Source: Apostichopus japonicus (lineage: Eukaryota; Echinodermata; Holothuroidea; Aspidochirotida; Stichopodidae). Taken from it: a DNA stretch of 64,000 bases. Under the pieces are notes generated by a model. That model saw only the letters and a list, made by a program, of their open reading frames with translations. It did no database searches and was not told the DNA's origin. The position numbers and the translations under genes are program-made. Below are positions 34,246-45,100 of this stretch, piece after piece. How positions within the stretch are numbered: the first letter of the stretch is position 1; each line of letters begins with the position of its first letter. The stretch spans positions 27,493,960-27,557,959 of the forward strand of contig NC_092563.1 of NCBI RefSeq assembly GCF_037975245.1, in the 5' to 3' direction.

Positions 34246-35375
34246 TAGACTGTCAAGAATTGTCTCGATAAATGTTAAAATAGTAATCAATTTTTTTGAT
34301 ACTGGTTATCCGATTATTTATGCACGAGATGAATTGGAATCTCAAGGCATCTTTCCGTTTCTTCTATTACCCTTTGTTATAAGTGAGAGCTTATACAACT
34401 ACTGCAATTCTTAGTACTTTTTTTTATTTTTGAAAAGTGTGGACCAGTACAATAATGACTAATAAAAATAAATAAAAGAGAAACATGCATTAATAATGAC
34501 TTGTTTTATTCATTACTCTGTGTTGTAGTTTCTATACTTGAGGATAAAACTACTTTAATATTGGGATGTATTTAAAATGCATTGAATTAATGAGTTCATA
34601 ACTCTATACAGATCTTTCAAATTTCTGTTTTCAGGCATCCAATGCTACATTTCAAATGTTAAAAACCCATATGATACACATAAATCCTATTGTGGATAAA
34701 ACACTGGTCTTTGGTGGTAAGACAGAGTGGACAGGAGAGGGGAAACACAGGAAGGGGGAAGGAGGGGAGAAGGAGGGGAGGGGTAATGACATGATGGGTG
34801 AAGAGAAAGATGAGAGAGATGGTCAGCAATATACGTTAGCAATCTGCTTTTATCAAGAAAGAATATGCAGTCTCTATACACTGATCTACAGTCAAAAAGC
34901 CTGTCAGCCAACACACAAAGTACTCACCAGGTCATGTGTATATATCTATACCTGTTGATTGGCCAGAAGTCATCACAAATACATTGTAACAGTCTCTTGT
35001 TACATTCAGGCAGTTCAATCTTTTTTCTAAACATCTGAACAGATGTGATTATGAAACTTGCATTTACACCCCTAAAACTGCTGTTTCCAAGCTTAAACTC
35101 CATTACCAACATATCTAGAACTAGCTTCCATTATTTTCAAGTCAATTATGGGTGAAAACCAGAATGGAACTGGTCTTAATATTCTCTGAGAATGTTGAAG
35201 GTCAACTATTAACTATACCCATATTGTATCATATTGTAGCTTTTACCTGAACAGTATTACATTACTGGTTTCATCTTAAGGAGCCCAATTTTAACAAACC
35301 TAGACAACAGAACATTTTCCGAAGTTTACCCTAACCAAGCTTTGAGGAATGAGAACAATCAATATTGGCCCTTTG

Positions 35376-35722
35376 AAAGGCATTGAAGACTCGCCCCAAA
35401 CCGCGTGCCGCGCTCTGAAAAGTTAACTTTTCATTGCTTACAAGTGAAGTTTTCTTCTTGTCGCTACAAAATGCAGACAGTAATGAAACGTGATACCTTG
35501 TTATCTTTTATCTAGACCTGAAATGTCCATCCCTGCTATATACACTGTGTTTTGGGTATTGACCGTAGCTGTATGTATTGACTGTACACTAGTGTCTAAT
35601 TACCAACAGTAGCAAGCTGTGTGTGTATTTTCTGGAATCGATGGTGGTGTTCTGTTACACCTCATTCGAAACTAGGTCAGATTACCGGCATGAGACGTTT
35701 CTTTGTGCGCAAGTCTTCACAC
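35376..35722 (+). mobile_element. Dispersed repeat, copy 1 (~350 bp)
   Basis: Matches 61773-62123 in reverse orientation over almost its whole length. Shared segments include CCCCAAACCGCGTGCC, ATGCAGACAGTAATGAAACG, TATCTTTTATCTAGACCTGA, ATTGACCGTAGCTGTATGTA and GACTGTACACTAGTGTCTAA. No ORF or TIR; a non-autonomous element of unknown class. Confidence 0.9.
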
Positions 35723-36186
35723 TTTTTAAATTACAGAACACACACACTATATAGGTATTTATTTAATTATCTGAGCAGTAATACTCCTTTAATGTTTTTA
35801 TCACCAAGTCAATAGGAAGCAGAGGAAGCTCTTTGAGAAATCTAATCCCAAATCTGTTTGAATTGTCTCCCTTCCTGCAGTCAACCATACCAAGGACTGT
35901 AAACAACACAGAAACAATTGGTACCTTGTAGGGTTACAGAGATATATTAGGGTATAATACAACTCTCCTACATGGATGTACAGTATAGTATAACACTAGA
36001 ATAACATGAGCAGTATAAGACCATGCAACTTTCCTACATGGATTTACAGTATGGTATTGGGGAATAACATTTAAGCAGTATGAGATAATTAGTTTTGCAT
36101 CTTGCTATTCTTAGATCCCTAACAAGGTTTCTCAATTGCCATACGTCAAGGGGCCAATATCGCAAAACTTACCGGAGAGGGAAGCC

Positions 36187-36355
36187 TACCCCCTGTCCCC
36201 TCCCTATCCCCACCTCCCCTCCCTATCCCCACCACCCCTCCCATTCCCCATCACCCCTCCCTATCCCCATCACCCCTCCCTATCCCCATCACCACTCTCT
36301 ATCCACATCACCCCTCCCTATCCCCACCACCCCTCCGTATCCCCATCACCCCTCT
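36187..36355. repeat. Polypyrimidine minisatellite
   Basis: Tandem ~17-18-bp units of the form CCCTCCCTATCCCCATCA, nearly pure C/T with A, about nine copies. The short proline-rich frames across it are products of the repeat. Confidence 0.9.
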
Positions 36356-37947
36356 CATGCTTATCTGTTTCGCTCGATCCCTAAATCAAGACAAAATTAC
36401 AAAATACCACCAATTTTTATGAACAACTAAAGATCTTTGACAACACTTTCTTTTCATTTTGATCAACAACACCTTACATCTGTTGTTCTGCACTACGTGC
36501 AAATTGATGTTACCTGGGTCTCTTTGTTTTGATATTCTGATGTATGAAAGAAATATATCTGCTCATTTCCATTAAAAAAATTAAAATATTTCAGAAACTC
36601 ATACCAGACGGTATTGTTTCCCTCTGCTGAACATGCTAGTCATAAGCGACAATAAACTCACATAAACATATCTTTATAATACTTCAAAGTTTGCTGACGA
36701 TTCTCAGTTAGCCCCTTGATTCAGTTTCTTCCTTCAGTTGTGGATCTGTTACCTGTATAGAATGGTCTGTGGCCCATTTAGGTAATGGCGTTGAAAATTC
36801 AAAATCAGGTCCCTGGAGACATAAGCATAACGAACACGATGACTTATCTTATTATTTCAAACAGAATTATTCCAAAGAGAATGTACTACTTTGTGGAACC
36901 TTTTTTTTTCTTTTTTTTTTACGGTACTTGCATATTTATGATATGCAGTGCTGCACATCAAATAATTTGACTATCCATGACTTTTGGAATATTCAAGTAT
37001 GAAGAGAAACTGACTAACTTTTGCAAACAGTACAGTGCATAGATCTGTGCATTTGCAGTTACAACACATACAACATGGCAATTGTTTAATCAATGATAAT
37101 CATAACACTTTTGTTTCACCAAATGAACAATAACAAGTAATTAAGTATTACTTTCATTTAATTCCCCCAGAGACTGCTGTCCAGACACTTTTGCATATTC
37201 AGTATAAATCACATGAACAATCAACCGCATGAAGAAGATCGCTATCAATTTTCAATTTGATCATTTCCATTTTTTGCAAAGATTATTTCATAATGATTAA
37301 TTCCAACCTCAAATAGAATCAAAACTGAGATTACCAATGCTGAGGGCCTGCTGCCATAATCATAGTTTGATTAGTGTTCACATTTTGCTTAATTCTGAAA
37401 TATATATACATTTCCATTCTGTGCACAAAGACCACACTATACCTGTACATCTCTACAATTAATTTTGCAATTTAGCAAATGAACCAACCTGAACAGCTCT
37501 GTGCCTTGATATTCCAGATAACAATAATTGTGCCTGATTACAAGGTCATCAAATTAGCCTTTAAATATATAACTTGTCAAAACCCATTTAATAGATCTAA
37601 TTATCACTGTACTGAAAGAAATAGGAACAAGTACAACACAACCTGACAATGGTTTTGAAAGGATACTAAGCCCCATAGCCATTGTGCTGTGCATTTATAC
37701 GAGACCTGTTTTAAATAGATTGACTTTTAGTGGTCATCAGTATTATTCCAAAAGATGAGCTAAAAAGACACTTTCACAGCCAGAGAATTTATAATCAGAA
37801 AGACATTTATCGATCCAGTCTGGGCCTTGGAGCCCGAAGGAGAGTAATAATTGCTAGAACTGCAATTAAACTTGCTAACATTTGAGGGTAACAGAAATGG
37901 ATCCTCAACCATAGCAATCAGTCACAATCTGGACAGTAAGGGGGGCA

Positions 37948-37971
37948 GGGGGGGGGGGGGGGGGGGGGGGG
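37948..37971. repeat. 24-base G run
   Basis: Uninterrupted guanine homopolymer preceded by GGGGGGCAGG. Could form G-quadruplexes, and its length is likely unreliable in the assembly. Confidence 0.9.
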
Positions 37972-38866
37972 TGAAGGAATAATTTTAATGACTAATCACA
38001 ATACTGAATCAATCTGCACCACAAGACTATGCACAAATCCTTGTCAATAGGTTTCCCCAGCAGCAACACTGCACAGTATACACATACAAACTTTCTCAAG
38101 GATTCCAGCCTTAAATTGTGTTCTTTCAGCAAAAGACCCACAGAAATAAGGCCATCAAGTTATAATAGAAGCCTATTTGGATATAACAAAGGAAACTCAC
38201 TGTCCAAGACCAGCTTTGATTGAACTTAAAGAGAAAGCACTTCATTCTACTTTTGGAATAAATAGGTTTCAGACGATAAAAACCATGAGCTATAGATTAT
38301 AAATCACCTTTAATTCACCAATTCGGGGATTACTTAAAACCTAGTTGCACAAAGAGTGTACAAAACACGTTGGACAATGAAGGTAAGAGGAATCGGAAAG
38401 CTTGGATGTAGGAATGGTTCTGTCTGCTTAAACGATATTGGTTTGCACTCTCCTACTTTAAGAGAGAATCATGCACAGGATATATGCGAGGTCAGAATGA
38501 ATTCTGGGTACTTCCTGAAATACTGCGTCTTTCAAATCTAGTTCAATCTCACCAATCCGATATAAGGACGGCAGCAGCTATTTCCTGACAGGCGCAATTT
38601 TTGTGAATCGGAAGTTGCAACAAGAGGAAACTAGAATTCAACAACATTTCCACAATTTTTGTATCACAGAGACAATTGTCACAGACCTCTTTATTGTTTA
38701 TTAACTTCCTTTCAATGTTTTGCAGTACTATTTTACAAATTACAGTGTTATGACACTAATGGTGCTTAGTCTAAAACTTAACATTCAAACTGGTTTCTTA
38801 ATAATAGACACCAGACAACTACCTAACAGTCAACATTTTCATATGACTCTTAAGACATCCTCCTTT

Positions 38867-38940
38867 CCACCACCTCCCCACCCTCCCACCAACTCCACAC
38901 CCCTCCCCACCAACTCCCCACCCCTCCCCCCCCCCTCCCT
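38867..38940. repeat. C-rich low-complexity tract
   Basis: Irregular repeats of CCACCAACTCCCCACCCCTCC. Short frames on both strands here are composition artefacts. Confidence 0.85.
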
Positions 38941-39338
38941 TCTGATATGGGAGATGTACAGCAGTAGTCAAACATAGGTTGGGAAGAGTATATAATCCCT
39001 TTGATCCCTTGTGTGAAAACTGAAAACAGTGATGAATGGTTGACCTCACAAAGGATTAGCTGAATGTGTGAAATCAATGTCACCAGTTTTCAGGGATGAA
39101 ATTAGTATCCATTATAACATAAATTGAAACAAATTCAATTATGTTCATGTTTGAGATGTGGATCAAAGCAATTCTCTGATAGATGATAAGGCCCACATGA
39201 GACACAAGGCGACGTTCATACTCGGTAATGTAGACAATTCACTTTAATACTTGCTAACATGTACTTCACTATCCTTGCCTGTTTCCTTCTCCCTTCTCTC
39301 TAAATTCCCTCTTTCCTACCTATCTTCTTTGTCCTTTA

Positions 39339-39555
39339 TTGTATTGAATTTGGTGTAGTTTGTTTTCATTTCAACATGGCCACTAGATTAGACAACAGTC
39401 TCTTCTGTTGTTCTACGCCCTTCATATGTATATTATCCAACTACATTGTATTGAACTACATTGTATCCAACTACATTGCTACATTGTATTGAACTCTTGT
39501 GTAGTTTGTTTTCATTTCTACATGGTCACTGGCTTAGATAACAGTCCTTTCTGTT
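39339..39555. repeat. Short direct duplication
   Basis: A block with TTGTATTGAA, GTGTAGTTTGTTTTCATTTC, ACATGG and ACAACAGTC occurs at about 39339-39408 and again at 39484-39553 with few changes. CTACATTGTAT repeats lie between. Confidence 0.8.
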
Positions 39556-40899
39556 TATCTAGCACCCTTCATAGGTTTAGTTCCAACCGTTTTGATATTG
39601 TATTTAACTTGTACAAACATACTGTATGAGAAATAAATTTGGAACTTGACGTTGAAAAATTTGAAACAATCCACATTTAAAAGGCTCTGTACATGTGTAT
39701 ACTACACTACGATACCATAGGTGTGAATCTATCTCCACTCTTTTATCGACATTTCACCATTATTCCTTCAAACGTTTATCGATGGTGGAAATTTTGCAAT
39801 CGAGCCGGCCAAACCAATATACCATAGATGGTGTATGATACTCTTCTCTGGTTTTACGGACTGTTTTAAAATTAAAACCTGAGACCAGATTACACACGTG
39901 GTGTTATTGAACACTCAGAATAGAAGGTGCAAAACTCTTAACTGACAGAATCCGGCCGGGTGATATAGACACAGTCCCTTAAAAGACCAATCTGAACTGG
40001 ATAACTCTAGACCAGACAAACAAGATTATCGAAAGCTCACAGAATCTATCAGAGTCAAGCCAACTGACCACAATGTTCAATAGCAACGTTTAAAGGTCAC
40101 ATTTTACCGTTTGTACAGTCCAGACTAAACAAAACACAACATGTCACAAAACATTTAAAGAATTTTGTTTGCAATGTCAACAAAGTTCAGCAAAACAGAC
40201 ACTTCCTTACACAAACTGAATTTCACATCAACGAATCATCCTAACAACACATAATTACCAACAACAAAGTAGGTTTCTGTTTAGAAGTCAACACCATGAT
40301 CACCTATAAAAAGAAAATACATCCTTTTTGTTTGGGGGGTGGGGTGGGGGAGGGTGAGACAATTTTTGCACAAGAATCTTTGGAAAGTACAGAAAATGTT
40401 TCCAGTACAAAAAATGAAAACATATATAATCACTATTTGGACCGTGAAAATTACCAAGTAGCCCCAAAATGAAGCTCTCCCACTTCGAAATTTGCACTCA
40501 AGCCCAATCACTATCTTTCATTTGTTCAAAAACCCTTCTAAAAACTCTCAACCAATTCAAACAAAAAAATACCCAATCACTTTCCCAATGTTTACTCCTT
40601 GGAGACTGTGAGTAAATATTTGGGAATTTAAAAGGTATTAGGCCATGTTTGAGACTTATATACAGCACACTTAACCAATGTTTGCTCTCGTAAATCTTTC
40701 ATTTTCTTCCGGTATTAAAATTTCACTAGATGTATGGAGTTAATCAATGGCTAATCTATTGCTGGACAATTCATCCATGCGACTCAGAAAGGTAGAGCAA
40801 AAACAGTCAAATTTTACACTTTTCGTATATTTTCTTTCTATTTTTTCTTAACATGCATTAAGGCAGACACACGACTACTTATTTTCAATCTTGAAATGT

Positions 40900-40955
40900 T
40901 ACCTGGTTACCAGGTTACTAGGTAACCAGGTTACTAGGTTACCAGGTTACTAGTG
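40900..40955. repeat. GTTACC/GTTACT short tandem and inverted array
   Basis: Repeated GGTTACCAGGTTACTAGGTA-type units. Because GGTAACC appears alongside GGTTACC, the array can fold on itself. It sits at the edge of a dispersed repeat shared with 51841-51935. Confidence 0.8.
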
Positions 40956-41035
40956 TGCTCTCGATTTGTTAGAGCGAGAGTACATTTGTTGTGCAGAGAC
41001 AGGTAAGTTAGGAGTGAAGTAAATGTTCTGTGTAT
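40956..41035 (+). repeat. Dispersed repeat shared with 51841-51935
   Basis: After the GGTTACCAG motif both sites continue with a short palindrome (CTCGATTTGTTAGAGCGAG here, CTCTAGAGACTCTCTAGAG there). Both then run GAGACAGGTAA(G/A)T..GGAGTGAAGTAAAT. Same orientation in both places. Confidence 0.7.
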
Positions 41036-41481
41036 AAATCAGCTGTGTAGTCATACATCCATTTTGTATTGCATCTTTCTTTGCAGAACCAAATCATATT
41101 TCTACGTAATAGGAACTGATTCTGTTGTATGTTCCTCATTTCTGAAGAGATCTTTCTAACACAGTGCTCACTGCCATACAGAAAGGAGAGTGCAGAGTTG
41201 TAAAAGGAGCAAATCAAATCATTAACACTACTTTAACAAGTCAACTCAGGTCAGGTCCTTGGGCCCGGTCAAGCCCTTCCTTTACGTTAATATTAATTCT
41301 GGTATTTCACTCCAAATCCCTGTGCTTAATGTTTGTATCAAAAACTCTACAAATTCTTTCTAACTTTGGGGAGAACAGGTGGTTCAACTCACAACTGGTT
41401 ACAAAAATGACCAGCAAGGGATAGAAAGGGGGTGGGGGGGTGGGGATAAATAATTAAAAAACTTCTAAATATTCATCTTAC

Positions 41482-42141
41482 CTGATAAGTGAGAGCATGT
41501 AAGTATATCATCATCTCATCTGGCTTAGGATCTGGCAGAGGTGTAACGCATTCCCGGCATAACATCTTAGCAATTTCATTAACAGCGCCCTCAGTGCCAT
41601 CATCAGCTAGTTCCATGAGCTTCTGTTCGTTTACCTCAAGCACACCTATACCGCTTAACGTTCCATCCATCCTAGTCAATTCTGAACATTTCTCTGATGT
41701 TAGACTGTTTTCTCCTTCGGTCATCGTATCAGATTTTGTAGCGTTGATATGTTCGGTATCACATAATGAATATTCAGAGGTTTCTTTGGTAACCCTTGGC
41801 GATGATACAGTACTCTCTGACAGACTGGAAGATACCTTGATTTGAGAGGAGCAATCTCTATCCTCTGCAATTCCTCCATCGTCACAGTTTCTATCCATCC
41901 TTTGACTTTTAGACGACGTCTGACCGTCATCCAGGGTATCATCAATGGATTCCAGTTTCTTATGAGGTTGTGCCTCATTACCATGTACAGCTATATCCTG
42001 CTGAGGTGAGGTACTACCTCTACCTTCTATATTCCTCAATGAATCCTGCTTGTCGTTGATCTCTGCGGCAGCTTCTTTCCTCATTTCATTGATCTTCGTT
42101 GTTTTTTCCTCGTCATGCTGGTCTACTAATCTCGTCAACAA
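41482..42141 (-). CDS. RPUSD2: RPUSD2-like penultimate exon with acidic linker
   Basis: Two hundred and twenty residues, phase 0 to 0, acceptor TTTTCTTTTCCCAG, donor CAG|GTAAGA. Begins [16 protein letters not shown], directly continuing the KDLSDEE end of the previous exon. A Ser/Asp/Glu-rich, poorly conserved stretch follows. It ends with the RPUSD2-type Cys/Pro motif CREC...PDP and [10 protein letters not shown]. The linker is probably disordered. Confidence 0.9.
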
Positions 42142-45100
42142 CTGGGAAAAGAAAAAAGAACCACAACTGAGATTTTTTGAAATATTTCTGAGAAGTGGAT
42201 ACACACTCTGAAATCTCCTGCCTAATAATTTTGATAAGAGAGGATTTAAAACATCTGCTCTCACAACCTGAAACCATCCTCTCCCTAAATTACGCTAAAT
42301 ATAAGATGAAAGTAAATATAAGATGCTTAGTTCCTGCTCCCACCACTAAAACTACTTCCTATTTAAGTTCTAACTGATGCAGAACCTCTCCCCAATCTTA
42401 AAGTAGTTAGATTTATTGTCTTTTAACTTCAGATATTGGATTCTTAACTTTCCACGTTTTTCACCTCTATTAATTGAAATCCAACATTTATTTGCCTCCA
42501 CTAAAGTCAAACAAACTTGTACATTATCTTAGATGGGGTATTTACTCATTATTGGTTTGTTGTCACATCTTTGCTTCTCTGCTATTATACACAATATTGT
42601 TGACAGAAACCTTGTTTTTAGAGAATCTTTATAATAGTGTCATCCCCTCATATGTCAAGGTTACCAATTCTTGAATATAATAATATCGTTCAGCCAATTT
42701 CCTAAAATTTAAATGGACCGCAAATTTCCAATAGTTTTGTCACCCCTGCAGTGAGGAATGACAGCAAATCTGTAATAGGTCCTTCAAAATCAATCAGTCA
42801 AACGGTCAATGTCTCAGTGTTTATAACTGTGCTCAATACATTTTAGATACGTATCTAACAAAAATTGTTTAAAGTCTGGTAAATGGGTTCCAGTGGTAAG
42901 CATGTTTTCTCTGAAAATAAGAATAAAATATTGCCAGGTATGTTTTAAGAGTCTGTAGACTCCTGGTCACACAAACTTTCTTGAGATAATCAGTAACTGT
43001 GATATATCCTAATAAAAACATAGAAATAGAGAATAATTTATCCAACATTGCACAACAAAATACCATGCGAAATGGTCAAATTGCTATGTAATTTCAAACA
43101 CTGCACTTTTTATACCATTGAACAATTGTATTTTACATGTGAAAAAGATTACAGAGCTGTCAAACGTACTACACAAAGTGTGAACAATCAATATATTCCC
43201 TCACCAATGTGCTTCCAAACAAAGTTTACACACCGAGTAAATTTCAACTTTCTTTCTAGTTGTTCAAGATTTTCTTTCTGTAAATTAACCTAGCGCATTG
43301 TCATTTGATCTTCTTCAATTATGAATAGGAATTATTATGAAGAAACTATTTCATTGTAAAAGCAACACACTGATCAAACATGTTGAAACCTTTGCAGTTC
43401 TCCAACTAGTGTGGGTGTTTCATTTAAAGTAGCTTTCAAGCACACTCCAAGTACCCATAGAACCTTCATGACTCAACGTTAGTTTAATAACACACCTAGA
43501 CATATAGAGAATACAACCCAACAACAATCACTAGACAATATATAATATATTCAACCAATCACATTACACCTTCACAGAATAGCATTATTTGAAAAGGGTC
43601 AGCAGACAGTAGCGAGGAGAATGTAATCCAAACACAAAGGTGTCTTACCTCTTCGTCTGAGAGGTCCTTGCACCCTCCGTGGCCTCTGCCAGCACCCCAG
43701 ACGGTGTTATTGTACAAAGGATCATTTTGAATGGGGTGACCCAGATACTGAAGATGAACTCTGATCTGGTGCATCCGACCAGTCTCTGGAAAGCCTAGCA
43801 AAGATCAAAAAAATAAAGAAAAAAAAATGAAAAACTAATCATGTACTATGTCTACAATCTGAATACGGTGAACTAATTATTAATCATGAATAACAAATTG
43901 CTGAAGATAATTTGAAAGATTACCTCTTCTCTTTCCGTTTTTTTTTTCTGTTTTCTTTATAAAAATATTCATTTATTCAAGTCGAGATAAAAACTATATT
44001 ATCAAGCAAGACCCACAATGAATTGAAGATATTAAATCAAAAGACAATTTATCTCACTTTAAAAAAAAACATTTTTCTATTTTACTGATGAAGGGGAATA
44101 CAGCATAGACACTTCAAATCCAAATGTATTCTATACTCAAAAAAAATTGAAATATTCGAAAATTAGCCTATATCTAAAAAATCTGGGTACTACTACCATT
44201 TCATAATGATATCAAGACAAATACTGCAGAAATGATATCAAAGAGTTTAGTGAAATAATCATGTTCATCATATTCTATGATATATTCTGAGAAACAGAAA
44301 TATTATCAAAATAGTTGCAGCGTATATAAAATTAGAAATTTCCTTGATGTTTTATCTGAATTGATAATTAATCCATGTCGGTTCACTACTAAACAAGACT
44401 TTCTACATTTTCTCACAATATATCTTAGAGTTATTGAGCTATTGAATATGGACAATGAATCATCTTACAACAAATACAGAAAATTCTGGAAATCAAACTC
44501 TGGATCCTTCTTATGGATAATACAATATGTCCACATTTTGTGAAAAAGTACATCTGTTTTGCGCTGAAGTTCTACATACATTAAAATTTTATATTTTAAT
44601 TTATAGATTGATATCTGAGAAAGAACGAAAATCAAATGTGGCTCATTCAACAAAAATAACTGGGCAGTTCCTGCAAGAAACCGTCTGCATCGCATAACAC
44701 CATTGCAGATGGCACTTCACGCTAAAACCTGTCAGGTATATTAAGAGACGGCCTCCAATAAGTTGCCATTTCAGAAAAGACTATAGTAGATACAAAAGAA
44801 AACCTGTAATTATGAGAAGCAGACGGTTTTGTGGGGAAAAATTTATGAAGTTTTGAAAACACTTTTGGGTTGATCTCTAAACAAAGATAAAAGAACTAAA
44901 GAATATCATCACTTTGTGAATAAAGGCACTAGGGCAATCGTAAATGTAGATTGACGGCACAAAACACCTGATGTTTTTTTTCATCAGACATGATACAGTG
45001 GGATTATACTGTATACACTATATATCAGTGGCGTAGGAAGGTACTTTTGAGTGGGGGGGCTGAAGACTGATGGCCGGTCTGGGGGAGGGGTTTAAGGGGA

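Larger units (their letters stand above)
32989..41481. other. Gene-poor region between COTL1-like and RPUSD2-like genes
   Basis: No protein gene recognised. It contains the SINE (33966-34245), a GA-rich patch (34735-34800), a dispersed repeat copy (35376-35722), a polypyrimidine minisatellite (36187-36355), a 24-G run (37948), a C-rich tract (38867-38940), a short direct duplication (39339-39555) and GTTACC arrays (40900-40955). The last RPUSD2-like exon and its 3' UTR should lie here on the minus strand but were not found. Confidence 0.5.

Noticed and set aside
36095-36430. Proline-rich protein genes on + (two overlapping frames)
   Set aside because: Frames arise from a C/T minisatellite without stops in several frames; no start context, splice sites or similarity.
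37790-37850. Last RPUSD2-like exon on the minus strand (a GPDW-like reading)
   Set aside because: The reading appears only in a frame that does not fit the phase-0 donor at 41482, and the acceptor is poor.
38819-39083. Glycine/tryptophan-rich minus-strand proteins
   Set aside because: Translation of a C-rich low-complexity tract.
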